This document shows positions 23,701-46,147 of a DNA stretch of 64,000 nucleotides, in pieces. The DNA lies in NCBI GenBank assembly GCA_037903475.1, contig JBAJFG010000347.1:1550001-1614000 (forward strand). The letters run 5' to 3'. Under the pieces are notes generated by a model. The model made no database searches, was not told the origin of the DNA, and worked only from the letters and a program-made list of their open reading frames with translations. The DNA comes from Ancylostoma caninum. Its lineage: Eukaryota > Nematoda > Chromadorea > Rhabditida > Ancylostomatidae. The first letter of the stretch is position 1. The number at the start of each line of letters is the position of its first letter. Both the position numbers and the translations under genes were made by a program.

Positions 23701-24705
23701 TTTTAGAATACTTGCTCGGTTTACTGAAATAACTGTCAGAGGTAAATGTGTTCACGAATGGAAAAGAAAATACAAAGGAAACATTGCATGGCAGATATTA
23801 CCAGAAAACATTACAGACGATGACCTTATAGGTTTGTGCTGTTATTATCTTTTTACGTGCTTTCAAAGCAGAATAGATTCTTTTTTAGAGAGGATGCTGC
23901 TGAGATTGCTTTTCGGACCACCTTGATTTGTTAATCTAATATCTACACATAATTTAGAAAAAAATCAAGATCAAATTCTTAGACTGCCCCAACGAAACGA
24001 ATGGGATAGGATTTAAAAATTCACAAATATAATCTTTTTCCAACACTGTGATAATTTTAAAATTCTTTTCTCATTTTTTCAAATGATTTCAGCATCGCAT
24101 CGTTTCTACATTGCTTTCGAAAATAGCATATGCAAAGAATATGTTACCGAAAAGTACTTCCTGCGGCTGTCGCAACTTTTAGTTCCGGTTGTTTTCAAGA
24201 GGAAAATTCTAGAAGGTAGCACGACGTTAATTCAGCAATTTTCCCTCTCATAACAGTAATTTTTGAGAACTCGGCCTGCCATCCGATAGCTTCATTGCGT
24301 TGGACGATTTTGACAGCATAGGAGAGTTGGGAAATTATTTGAACAAGCTTCGCAGCGATGACCACTCCTACTCAAGGTAATATTTATTTCTGTTTTAGGC
24401 GGACAAACCCTTGCAATCTTGTGTAATAGTTAGTGATTCCAGCTTGTAAGTATTAAGTTCGTATCATATATCAAGTCTGATTTTTTTGTGGCGAAAGCTG
24501 GTAGCTTCCTATGTGATAGGTCTACATAGAATTTAAAAAAAAACATTCCAGGTACTTTGCGTGGACCAAAACCTTTGCCAAACCAATCCTTTACCGGAGT
24601 GATGTTCTGTGTGAAATCTGCAAGGACATTTACAATCAGAGCGAGATGGAAATCAGAAATATCTCACAATATTACACGGAAAACCAGTGCAGCAACTTTA
24701 AGTAA
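14796..24705 (+). CDS. GT10 alpha-1,3-fucosyltransferase-like gene 2
   Basis: Exons I can place: 15055-15176, 15625-15760, 22234-22359, 22839-22927, 23707-23831, 24093-24215, 24268-24376, 24552-24705. They give 327 residues in one frame with no stop. Signatures: EPPIIVAWTRF (exon 2), DLPKVTSDRLIILMLMESP (exon 3), YRRDSHYYHPYA (exon 4), ISHCDTNSKRE (exon 5), RFTEITVRGKC (exon 6), FYIAFENSICKEYVTEKYF (exon 7), FIALDDF (exon 8), YFAWTKTFAKP with CEIC (exon 9). The start is unresolved. A frame opening at 14796 carries a membrane segment (ITLMLLTPSLFVLLL) but is in a different frame from exon 2, while the acidic stretch EDDDGRGEISIAK just before exon 2 (from 15001) is in frame and matches gene 1. 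The likely role is GDP-fucose-dependent fucosylation in the Golgi. The intron between 15760 and 22234 is filled with a CR1 element and a mariner element. Confidence 0.82.
15040..15054 (+). other. 15-nt GT...AG intron remnant in gene 2
   Basis: At the exact point where gene 1 has its first intron (1935-2031, donor GTGAGT), gene 2 has only GTGAATTTATTACAG. This keeps donor-like and acceptor-like ends, is a multiple of three and has no stop, so it could be translated as VNLLQ. Confidence 0.5.
15961..19085 (-). pseudogene. CR1-type ORF2: endonuclease and reverse transcriptase, broken
   Basis: Pieces in order of translation: 19085-18795 gives the endonuclease N-terminus (NIRSPSKNARSLAYSI, IIALSETWLKP, GGGVALFV). 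18646-18060 gives its C-terminal part (FPGREWG, LLDLVF, GSSDHSTVEF) and the linker. The MITE at 18040-17771 interrupts it. 17767-17371 resumes (VEKKIIGSKEKSS). 17152-16250 gives the reverse transcriptase palm with DFSKAFD, SGVPQGRVLSPVLFN and FADDLKIY. 16242-15961 gives the C-terminal end (SIRRSFFTYRAGNAYTKL). Frames change between 18795 and 18646, between 17371 and 17152, and near 16250, so there are at least three frameshifts besides the MITE. The enzyme is dead as it stands. The order and motifs leave little doubt about the family. Confidence 0.85.
17771..18040. mobile_element. GC-ended MITE, TA target (copy 2), inside CR1 ORF2
   Basis: Ends: CAGTGGACGTCAATGGCGTT on the left and, in reverse complement, CAGTGGACGGCAATGGTGGT on the right; the inverted repeats run about 70 bp. 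TA flanks both sides (17769-17770 and 18041-18042). It is the same family as 9428-9699 but reversed. Removing it with one TA would rejoin CR1 coding sequence, so it inserted after the CR1 element did. Confidence 0.8.
19082..19963 (-). CDS. CR1-type ORF1 protein
   Basis: A 293-residue intact frame starts MNMTEVATPLLS. Residues about 60-110 form a charged heptad-rich coiled coil (LMDKLSSVELLVKKN, AEAIEKKRLQDEVDSLKRAL), which would trimerise the protein. Residues about 145-245 resemble the nucleic-acid-binding part of nematode and other CR1 ORF1 proteins (FYRMGKPNPRYPRLLKIVLP, then IRPSLPKEERERLRALR). It binds element RNA in known relatives. It overlaps the start of ORF2 by four bases (19082-19085). 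Confidence 0.7.
   Translation of the reverse strand: MNMTEVATPLLSRIVQDRPSKRSRISPACSSDASLDQAINLLVNDEQVPAHLKTIVGHLMDKLSSVELLVKKNCELEDRLKAEAIEKKRLQDEVDSLKRALSGNKNSSPSQLQVGHSSPNLSSSIVPLGTVCKSEEKEMLRSVVASGITECRDSSADNWISHDSECIRKIFHFLNIECAPVSFYRMGKPNPRYPRLLKIVLPTSFFRNDMLRRAPRLKTFPVSGIYIRPSLPKEERERLRALRLARGNSSRNDVTSQNPNVSPRCSDVTPVIASSNVVNSGGSPNHSALTGNK
20960..21033. repeat. 74-bp perfect hairpin inside the mariner element
   Basis: Two perfectly complementary 35-base arms, starting CTCTTTACCTATATGGGACC, are separated by a 4-base loop (GATA). The other mariner copy (58929-59948) lacks it. It sits at the point where transposase coding sequence should continue, just before the segment matching REKLEELDR. 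Confidence 0.8.
21386..21803. mobile_element. TTAA-target MITE inside the mariner element
   Basis: Ends AGGCAGCAAGAGCCGAAATC and, in reverse complement, AGGCAGCAAGAGCCGAAATC are flanked by TTAA on both sides (21382-21385 and 21804-21807). The arms are about 100-130 bp, including TGTGAAACGAACACAAACAA and its complement. A second copy is at 32571-32984. TTAA duplication is the mark of piggyBac-type transposases, but no transposase is encoded. Confidence 0.78.
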
Positions 24706-26785
24706 ATGTTTTCTCTTATAGCGTGATCAATACGTAATCAATATTAGGTGTGTGCATTGCTCGCACGTTAGGTGCACGCATCCATCTGTGCGGGATTGTT
24801 CAGGTATACTGGTCAACGCGGCCCTGAATTGGAATAACTCGCATCCACCCCAAAAAGCTGCGAGGCTGCACACGGGTGCGTCTCACTTGCGTTAGAGCCG
24901 CGAATGTTAGAGATGCTTACCCTTCATGTACAGACGCATGAGTGTCGAACGCGCACATTTAGCACAAGTTGTCTTACTCCAATTTTCTTCTTTCGAACAG
25001 TGATTGGCAGTTTCTTTTTCTTTTTCCATTCATTCTTTTTTCTTCATTTATCCTCTCTGGTCTCTGGTCTCCACCGACCGTTTTCGACATGTCTCCAGGG
25101 AAAAAATCTGAACAATTCCGCACGAAAAATCTGTCACATCTCTCCGAAATCAAGGTTGTCGTGAATGTTCACGATTTGAGCATTTAAACTGCAAAATTAG
25201 CCTGAACAATCCAGCTTAGGGCCAGTTCGGTCACAATAATTTTTTTTGCAGAACACCCATTCGCTCGTTCACTTATGGGCCTTTCCAGAGTAAATAAATA
25301 TTCTGTGTGGGAAATGCAGAAATATCTATTTGTTTACCTCTGTAATCATCACAAGTGATTAACTGTCATGAGCGACAACAAGATGAGTGAGTGACGCAAC
25401 AAAAATTATGCAACAAAATCACATCAAGGAGGATTACTTATGCACCTTTTTGAGTGATTGTTTGGAATATATTGTTTGGAATATATCTGCTTATGCACTT
25501 TGTCACAAATTTTGAGAAGAAGATGATCTAGCCCCCAGTGCAAAACACACTCCGGTCGGAATTACTTTAGAACGTCAGGTATACTTGCACCAGCCAGTCA
25601 CGTGCCTTTCGGCAATCGTCGTCACAGCATGATGGAGCTTCGGAACACGGGTATGCTGGTTGTTTACCCCGCGGAAATGGCATGACGGGTAACCAAAAAA
25701 ATATTATTGTGGTAAAGCAGTTGAAACCTTGCAGGTAGCACGCCTGATGGAGGGCGCGCGTGGAGCATTGGTAAGAGGCCCGCTGTTCGCTCGCACGATC
25801 GATAGTTCGATCCCGTCCGAGGCCAACCGAACTGTCCATCCCCCGTGGTCGGTAATTTGGTACCACAGGAGTGTTTGCAAGCAATGCTTTCATCAATTCC
25901 AAAGATAGTTGTCGGATACGTGATTACTGAGCAGGATAACCCCTGCGAGAATGTCTCGAACACACAAACTAGGAAAAAGTCGGTGAAATCAAGGAATCAG
26001 TAGTATTAAGTAATAAGTAGTTGTCGTGTTCATGGTGAGTAGGATGGGTATCCAAATTAGGCGCGTTCGGATCTAGTTTGATGCAGAACAAAAAGATCGA
26101 TGAAATCACTCAATAAGTTGATATATGAGTCGATAACGTCCTGCAGGAAGTACCAGTGGAATTCCGCGGTATGTGGGTGATGTCTCATATTTTTGGGTGC
26201 TTTTTTCGTTACTTCGTTTACAGATCATGGCTGACTGGACTTTTCAAGGCTCGAATAATGGCGCGGATAGGCCAGAAGGGTCCAGATGCAGATATTGGAT
26301 GAGCATCCAAGGAAGAATCTTTTAATAATATAGTGATCATAGCGAAACATGAGGGTGACGCGGATGTTATAAACAAACAGTTGGCACATGGCTATACTAC
26401 AAGGTTACACCTCTCAAACTGATTGTTGCACCTCTCGAAACGAAAAGGTTTATTGTGTTCATAACGAATTACCAAACATATCATCTATGGAAGGATTTAT
26501 TGGTGAATAACACTTCCATGGACAACGAACAATACACATGCAAGCTGAAGGAAACATATGTACTAGTACTTTCGCCAATTGCGCTTTTGCAGCTAGTGAT
26601 TAGCTGATGAAGCAGAAGCATTTGGGTGGTGAACGAAAATCTGAACGAATTGATCTAATTGTATGCTAATAGCAAACAAGCGATCTCGAACTGTGTAGAC
26701 AATGCCTTAAAGCCTAGGAGTGAAATATTATGACGACGAAAAAGTAATTTCTGGAAATGTTCAGGCGGAATGCTTTTTTTGGAGA
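24706..26785. other. Intergenic region after gene 2, mostly unassigned
   Basis: Apart from the tRNA-like segment at 25752-25825 I see no gene. Open frames in 24904-25187 and 25567-25963 have no motifs and overlap each other on both strands. Confidence 0.4.
25752..25825 (+). repeat. tRNA-like segment, possibly a tRNA-derived SINE head
   Basis: GTGGAGCATTGGTAAGAGGC resembles an A box, and AGTTCGATCCC at 25804-25814 is a good B box, at tRNA-like spacing. The ends (GGGCGCGC and GAGGCCA) do not form a proper acceptor stem and the anticodon arm is unclear, so I call it tRNA-derived rather than a working tRNA. Confidence 0.35.
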
Positions 26786-26789
26786 TTAA

Positions 26790-27140
26790 TTAAAATAAGT
26801 CCACAATTGAGAATAGTCGCTCAACCTCAGCCGAGGTAGCAGGTGCAGACAGATACTTAACTTCGCATCGCTGCGTGAGAGTATGCTCCACCAAATTGAC
26901 ATCGCTGTTCCAGAACTCAAAGTGATCGATAGAGAAGCTGGGTTCCCTCGGCCAGTAATTTTCCATTTCCTGATCGGAAGGCCAAACCAGCACAAGAGTT
27001 CTCTTCGGACTTGAAAGAAAAGAAATAGAAATGTAAGGATTAGTGCTGATTTGAATACCTCCCATTTTTAGTTATTCTGCGACAGTTGATTGTGATTGCG
27101 GTTATATCGTCAGGCGTTCCGTTACATCATCGAAAGTGGG
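26790..27140 (-). mobile_element. hAT transposon fragment: C-terminal dimerisation region
   Basis: The minus-strand frame 27065-26790 ends EVKYLSAPATSAEVERLFSI with a stop soon after. This is the conserved hAT C-terminal signature (L-x-x-P-A-T-S-A-x-x-E-R-x-F-S), preceded by WPREPSFSIDHFEFWNSDV, as in the usual W-W region before it. Sequence just upstream (27066-27140) is repeated at about 31270-31345, so a related copy exists there. Only the last about 90 residues are visible; the rest of the transposase is missing or beyond recognition. Confidence 0.6.
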
Positions 27141-27799
27141 GTACTTCGGGTGATCAATAAGAAACAGCTTCAATGCTCATCTCATATCAACGCCCTGAGA
27201 CTAGCAAAAAGTATCTAGCACCTAAATGGATTCGTATTTCGTTACTTTTACGAGGGCTCTCTATTCCGCAGAGTTGCAGATGAAAACCAGGACCATCTTT
27301 GTCAATGACATTTTCCGCAACTTCCGAGTAGTGGTCAGAAGACGAGATTTGATGGTTTCGGCACTACTTTCGGAATTTATGGGGGACGCAATCAATGCTG
27401 TGGGTGTTGGATGGTGTAGCAGCTTTGAAATCGATAGTGCTGCATATGTATTTTGCCCTTAGTAATATTAAACGTTGCCGGCACTCTTTCGCTAATATTC
27501 TCGGCATCACAGATCTTTGTGATTGGCGACGTGCCCACAGTTGCGAAGCGTGAATGCATCCCAGTATCAGCACGCATAATGTGTGGTCTTAATGATGCAA
27601 ATGGCTCCAGGAAACAAGCGATGAATCAAGGTGCTGGTCACTCACCTTAATGCGCCACAAACTTGCTGCAGGCAGTGAGAATAGTGAAGTGTCTCCAATA
27701 AAATTATAGACGCCTGATAGAATCTGACGCCTAATAGAATTTGACTCCTAGAAAATGATTCAACTTTCAGAAAACACAAATCTTTGGGGGAGTAAGCTA

Positions 27800-28175
27800 T
27801 CCGCGGCCCAACACTAGAGATGGAGACATAAGTTGCCTTAAATAGAAACATATTTATAAAAGATTGAAACATGAAAGCACGCCACAATTGAATTTCTAGG
27901 AAACCCAAATTGAAGGCGCGCTATGTACGATACAACACTGAAGGTGGGAAAAAGTTGCCTGAAATCGATGGTTGAAGAAGTTTGAATCTTGAAAACATGC
28001 AAAGACTCAATTTCGGGAAGCCCCACCTTGATGCGTGTGCGCTATGTGCGTTCTAACACTAAGGATTGAAAAAAAGTTGCCTACAATAGAAAGATGGTTG
28101 AAGGAGTTCGACACTCGAAATGCGTCATGAATCAAGCTACAAAGGAGCGTCATGAATCAAGCTACAAAGGACCCA
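27800..28175 (+). repeat. Diverged tandem repeat
   Basis: About two and a half units of roughly 130 bp share the blocks AACACTNNNGNTGG, AAGTTGCCT, and GCGCGCTATGT/GTGCGCTATGTGCG. It ends in a clean 25-bp duplication (GCGTCATGAATCAAGCTACA... twice, about 28121-28170). No coding potential. Confidence 0.5.
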
Positions 28176-31085
28176 ACTCGATAAATGTACACCCCTGGCG
28201 TGGCGTCAAACGACAAGGATGACAAAGGTAACATAATACATACAAACACAGAACAAACACCGCACAAACACATAATACATCGCATGCGGCATATCCGCAC
28301 CTATATCACGAGTAAAGAAAGAGATGCAAGAAAAAAAACGAAGAGGAATCAGCACAATGGGCATCAAATCAAAACTAGAAGTAATGAATTAAAGGGCTTA
28401 GGAATTGAAGGATAGAAGTTTCTAGAATCTGTTCAAAAAGAAAACGTTTGCTCCTGAACGCGAACTGCACACAATGTTCTGTGGACGACGACAACACAAA
28501 AAAATTCTCTTCCACTCCCGGCATCCGGTAAAGACGTGGTTGAACCTGTTCCTTATTGGGACCGTTATCCGGTTACAAAAGCCCATATAAAGGTGTGAAT
28601 AACGGGTTAGGAAAAACTATTGAGTAACGGCTAGACGGATAACCATATACGGATAATCTGCTCATCCCTGTTACAGATGCACTTGTGATCCATTCCCAGC
28701 GTTCGGATTTAACGCATATGAGCGTGGGCCAGACTTCTGAAAAAGTGTTGCTAGTTCTTATGTTTGGCTCCGAGTGTGGGGAAGAGAGAAGTGCCGGATG
28801 ACAAGAAATTACTGGATGGGTTTGGAATTTTTTCCTTCAAAACGGAGTATGTCATCAAAGATGAGAAAACATATGTGCTCGCTTACAAAGTGTGGTCCTC
28901 AATATGATCCAATTGGCTTCAATGCCTTTCTTTGGTCTCAGAAAGTCATGTACAGTTTTTGCTGCTGTTTTCTGGAATTCCATCCACGTTCGTCCCAGGA
29001 GTTGTATATGTCGTTGTTTACCTCTTCAAAAATCCTTGGTCTAGGTATAAACCAAATAACGCTGTAAAAGAAATAACTTATTCGGTTCAAATTTGGTGAT
29101 TTTGACTGCGCACCATCTCATGTTGTGATGTGATGTGTTCGTGATGAGGAAAAAAATGTTGTTGGAAAATTCGCGTATATATCGGGATATGTGGGGTTGA
29201 GTTATGTTTGCTTGTGAAAGCAGCCGTAAGAAAAAGACAATGCAGTGGTGTACACGAGGAAATAGTAATGAAAACTCGCTCTTATACTTTCTCTTCGATA
29301 TCTACAGTGGCGACCATTTTTTTAGCAGACCAGAATTTTGGACGACCAATCGACGAAAATATACAAATCATATCTCGAAGATAGAACTAGTTATTGATGG
29401 GGCAAGAAGTGACTTCTTCTCTTAGCTCTGCCCCTCCGAGACATGCCTCTGGATAGAACTACTGCATTCAAACTCAAAATGCAGCCTTTGTTGACATATC
29501 TCAGCACCTCTCCTATACTAATTTCTTAATTCGAGGAAAGATTTGTTCACGTATCTCGACTAGTCGACATGGCCAAAAATCACGAGAAAAAGGTTTCACA
29601 GTGTAGAAAGAGAATGCATGCACTTCTTCTGTGGATTCTTCCTTTTTTTCTGCTTCCTATAGTCATCAGATACTCACTGTAAAGATATGCGTGCATTATT
29701 TTCGAGATTCAGTGAAATGAAGTTTTCAACAACTTTAACAGGTGTTTTGTGCCGCCTGCTCCAACTAGTACGGAAAGCCCGGAAATGGCATTTGTGGGAA
29801 TATGTTGAGGAAAATGTGTCCAGTATGAATCAACAGTTTCTCTTACCTTATAGGTAGATATGACTATCTTATAAGGAAAAAAAACAGAGAAAATTGAAGC
29901 TATAGACCGGCTGAGCAATAGAAAGGAAGCTCCCGCCCCTATAGCGCGAACACACTCAAACTTGATTCCGATTGCTCATCGCTTGGCTAAGGCATGGAAA
30001 AATTCTTTCGTTCAAAATCGTGGCGTACCCGCCACTGTATGTTGTGTTTTCTTGAATTTGAGATGTTTCAAAGCTAGCTCGATTTGTTAGTTTATTTTCT
30101 TTAGAATGTGTACTTCGGCACTTCGATGTAGACAGCGGCACTAGAAGGTGACATGAAACTGCGATGTGACGAACAGCCAATTCTTACACACACACTTCTT
30201 CGTACAAGAGACCACTGATTTCCAGGTCCATTCCATTTAGAGGTAGGGCTCGATCTGGAACTAAGTGTGCATGAAATCTTTGTTGACTAGCATAGCTCTG
30301 CAGAAGGACAGTTTTCTTTTTTTAACGAAGGACAATCTGTTACAGATTTCTCAACGATGTATCAACATATCTAGGGCAGTAAACGACGATTTTATCTATG
30401 AGTATTGGACTGTGAAAAAAAAGTTGCGCTATATTTCTTTGGTTTTTCATCGGATTCCACAGCTGAATCGCCGTCTGTCTAACATATTCTTTTGCCACCA
30501 CTCTCCCGAGATCCACAAGTAATGTAGGCTTAAAAAGAGTATTCCACATCTCATTTTTGTGCTTGAGATGATAGCAGATTCCGGACATCTTTATTCGCTT
30601 ATCGCGTGCAAAAATGCTTGAAAACGGTAACTTAAATGTTTTCGAAGGGTTCCCGGAAAGGGGTCTGCAACAGTTCGTTGAACCAAATCGACGTCACTGG
30701 TCGTATCGGACAATCCAAGGCTTGTTGGCCATTGCTATGGCTTTCGCGGAAGGGCAGCACATACGAATCGCTCCGCACCAAGGATCCGTGAAATCTGCAC
30801 TTTGAACCATCTCGAAAACGGGATCTTTGTCCTTTTGCGGCCGGATATGTACATTACTAGAACCAGCACTGCGAAAAGTAGTAATCTTTGTGAACAAATC
30901 CAACACGCGGAACAAGATTAGACACCGCCTACGCTTGAGGGCCATTCTCCGGAAGTTAGCTGCTTGTAGTGTTTACACTGATTCAAAATCTTTGAAAGTT
31001 GGCTTTGATATGTGCTTTTGTTCATACTCATTCTGTTCTGGTAGAGTTCCCTGCCATTCGCAACGTCTTTTGTTGATTCTCTCAT
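28176..31085. other. Region without recognised genes
   Basis: I looked at both strands and found only short open frames without motifs. An A-rich stretch lies at 28200-28400. Nothing here can be supported as a gene. Confidence 0.35.
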
Positions 31086-31350
31086 CTAGTTCTTACTTTC
31101 CAACAATAATGGATCTGTTGGTGCTGAAAGAAGACAAGGTAAATCGTGTAGGTCTCGAATTTGAAGGTGAGGGAAGGTGTTTTTGAATGGAGCGTGGAAC
31201 GTGCTACACAGATATGCATTTCTTCGTACTTTGTAACCGGAGTAAAGAAGATAAAGAGTAGTAATGTTTTGAATACCTTCCATTTTTAGCTATTCTGCGA
31301 CAGCCCACTGTGACTTCGTTTATATCGTTAGGCGCCTAAATCTTCAAAGT
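31086..31350 (-). repeat. Fragment related to the hAT copy at 26.8-27.1 kb
   Basis: The plus-strand block ATACCTTCCATTTTTAGCTATTCTGCGACAG (27066-region equivalent: ATACCTCCCATTTTTAGTTATTCTGCGACAG) followed by TTTATATCGTTAGGCG matches the sequence beside the hAT C-terminal frame. The conserved hAT motif itself is not present here. Boundaries are approximate. Confidence 0.4.
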
Positions 31351-32566
31351 GAGATTCAATGGTAATGGTTTGGAGCCGAAGTGAGTAAAACTAGTTTTAG
31401 CATTCTTATGCAGATCTCCATGAATCCTCTTATGTATTCAGTTCAAAAGCTACTATACTTCTTCTAATATCGTAGTAGAAATTCACGGAACTACAAGCTG
31501 TGGACAAAGCAAAATACGGATATCTTTTGAATTAGGAACAATTATCATATGCAGCAATTTGAAAAAGGTGAGTATAGTGTAACAAATACAAAGATGTATA
31601 CCATAAGGTAGCGATGTAAAGTGCGCATGTGTTTAGTATGCTGATCTGTTCAAACAGTGAATGTTTATTGGAACAAGAGAATGAAATAGTTCTAAACAAT
31701 TTGCCGAAACTGATTTTAGATCTTTTCTCATCTTCGCTCATTTTCAAAGTCATCTGCGGTACTATGTCCTAAAATGATACAGGGTATCGCAAAACTATAG
31801 CAACAGAAACAGATGAAAAAAAAAACATAACGAGAAAAGCAAGTCAGACGTGTCCCAACCTCATTTGGAATAAAGAACAAAGGACTTTTGCTATCCTTAA
31901 GGAAGAACAAATTGGTGGCGTAAATAAATCCCTTGTGGGAGTGTGCCACCCATTTGACTTCATCACAGAATCGCGGAGGCATTGAAGGCACATGTATACA
32001 AGCCTAGAAGCGACTTGCGGCCAAGCTCAATGTGCTACAGAATCCCCTTTAAATTTCGTCATTGAAAAATAAACAGGAACCAGCATAAGATCTCGAAAGC
32101 AAATCGCTTGAGAAAAATAACTGGACAAGGTAGCAAAATGAAGTGGAAGCATTCTTCAGGAAGCTCAGCAGTTCACTACTCACAATGTACAACGAATGCT
32201 AATGTAAATAATTTGACCACATAACTGATTTTTCTCGCGATGAGATCTCGAATTTTAGAATTCAACTGTTTCGTCGAACGACATGGGGTGAGAATGTATT
32301 ATCAGTAGCTCTTATTCACAAAGTGCTTGCAGTAGCAGCCCAAAAAACGTGGATTAAATCGGTGTAGCGACACTTTCCCTTCACCTTAATTTCTATGTTC
32401 ATCCGCATATGTTGACACTGTATTTTTTGTAAGTAAAGCCTTTTCTCGCGTCGTAATGTTAATTGTTCATCGAGGTTCGGAATTACTAGCCGGTTTTTCC
32501 AAAACACGTGATTTTGAAAGTCTCATTGTCTTCTTTTGACTGTTCACCGGGCAACTCGCCTGCACT
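31351..32566. other. Region without recognised genes
   Basis: No gene, RNA gene or clear repeat arm found. Short frames on both strands lack motifs. Confidence 0.35.
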
Positions 32567-32570
32567 TTAA

Positions 32571-32984
32571 AGGCAGCAAGAGCCGAAATTTTCGACTCCG
32601 AACTGAGGTGCGCGTTGTGGAGTAAAGACTCAGCACATTATAAATGTGAAACGAACACAGACAATGATGGTTTACCTGCAGAGAAACTGGAACTGTCGGC
32701 ACGGACAAGTGCTTCGATGTCAGGTGTGCGCTTCCCGTAATGAAACCCTGTGAAGTGAAAGCATTTCGTACTGGCTTTGCTCCAAACCATCCGCCCGAAT
32801 GGCTCCAGCGCCGAGGAAAACTCGTACCGGCGCGAACTCGGCCATGCGTGCTCGCGACGACGGTTCCATTTTCTCTGCAGGTAAGCCATCATTGTTTGTG
32901 TTCGTTTCACATTTATGATGTGCTGAGTCTGTACTTCACCACCCGCACCTCACGTCGGAGTCAAGACTTCGGTTCTTGCTGCCT
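32571..32984. mobile_element. TTAA-target MITE (second copy)
   Basis: Same family as 21386-21803: left end AGGCAGCAAGAGCCGAAATT, right end in reverse complement AGGCAGCAAGAACCGAAGTC, with TTAA on each side (32567-32570 and 32985-32988). Inner blocks such as AATGATGG(C/T)TTACCTGCAG are shared between the two copies and between the arms. Confidence 0.75.
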
Positions 32985-33552
32985 TTAACTTTTTCGACTA
33001 AAAAGCAAAAATTTTGAGGTTTCTGAGGACAAAAACTAAACTATTGCAATAAGCCGATCAAAGAGGGTGAGACGACGCCGTGATGAAATCACTACTATTG
33101 CCTTGACACTTCCTCGAAACTGGCAATTGTGAAGTACAGCGCCTGTGTATCAACACTGCGATACGATAACAAGAGTTATGCCGTACATGCAAAGAGGTCT
33201 TCACCATGAACACGGCAGCCTTGTGTGCATCGGTAAACGAGAGCCAGGGACCAAGTCTGCGCATGTTGGATCTTATGAACAAGCGGTGGAACCGTCGAAC
33301 ATGCACGCCTTCAGGCGGAAACGGAAGCAGAGCTTGATTCATTTGAACTTCTTGGTGTTTCGCTCTATTTCGCTATTAAATAAGAGATCTGCATTCTTCA
33401 AAATTCTGAATAATTGTGAAATTTTAGCGAAGATTTGGGAGCGTAAAGCGTTTAGAAGCAAAACACGTACGAACCAGCGCAAAATCGATCAACCAGAAGT
33501 GTGAATAACGATCGCCAATTAACAACATCTTCCTTTGCAGATTTTTATTCCC

Positions 33553-45054
<11,502 letters not shown>

Positions 45055-46086
45055 TAAAGTGATTGCTTCACAAGAACAAAGAAAAAACACCTCATTTGTT
45101 CCATAATGTATAAATGGAACATGTAAACATATAATTAGACACATTTATTGGTTTTTGATTGAGATGATATATTCGCTTCTAGAGTAACAATTGTGTTGTT
45201 GCTCAAGGACATACATACTTTTTGTGCAATCTAGTTGGTTATCCATAGTAACAGTGTATCTCTAATAGCATATCTTGGTGGAGCACATTTAGTGCATTCA
45301 ATAAAATAAGATAATCCTTCAACGTTCAACTTTAACTAACTGCTCTGGTTCATGATCTTTGTTCTAATATCAGATCCATTATACAAACTAAATATTTACG
45401 TATTTGTCAACTGAACAGGGTGGTGTTAGGAGTGACTACCACCCAAAAATTCACTCCTAGTCTAACCATTTCTGACCGCGTGGTAGTGACATCCCCCACT
45501 GTCAATTACCTGTTGTAAGCAGTTACGCTCCTATATGGGGTTACGCCCATTCTTTAGGCGGGGGTAGGCCCGGTGCCTGTCACAGGCCCGTCGATTAGCA
45601 AGGGTCCGTCCCATACGTTCTGCGTCGCCCAAATCGGAGGTCATAACACGTACCTTCCTCGATATCCTTTATACCTTTATCACTTTCAGACTAAACTATT
45701 ATAAAACGCCAGCATAGTTAGATCCGTTCAAAGTTTCAGCTTTAGAGGGCTGCACATCGACATGTGTGGCTGAAAAAACTTACATTGCGAGAGTGTACTA
45801 CGTATTCGCTTTAAAGTTGAAGTTAATTACTATAAAACCTGTGGTGATTTTGAGTCGTGATCAGAAAAACGATCATGCGCAGCAGCAGATATGCTCAATC
45901 AATTTGAATTTACTTCTCTACAGAGTGCGGATAATTTATTTTGCAGACTTTCTTACACAATATGTACAGACAGTTTATTTGTACATTTTGTTCCATCTAT
46001 CACAGAATCCTGCACAGTTAAAATTACGTAAGCAGATATCTCCTCTGTAATGGTTGCCTGTGCGAACGGACCCGATGCCAACGAAC
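45055..46086. other. Region downstream of gene 3, nothing recognised
   Basis: An ATAAAATAAG stretch at about 45300 could be a poly(A) signal for gene 3. A GC-richer patch at 45420-45640 looks like a repeat (several CCC/GGG-bearing words) but has no visible inverted ends. No gene supported. Confidence 0.35.
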
Positions 46087-46147
46087 TTCTCCGCAGTTAA
46101 GATGCATTTATCGCCAATGATGGACAAATCCAGCCAACTGCGGGGAA
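46087..46147. repeat. 61-bp hairpin element, copy 1
   Basis: Ends TTCTCCGCAGTT and AACTGCGGGGAAA form a stem around an AT-rich loop with GATGCATTTATC. A second copy lies at 47689-47750 (CCCCGCAGTTAAGGTGCATT). These are tiny foldback elements. Confidence 0.45.
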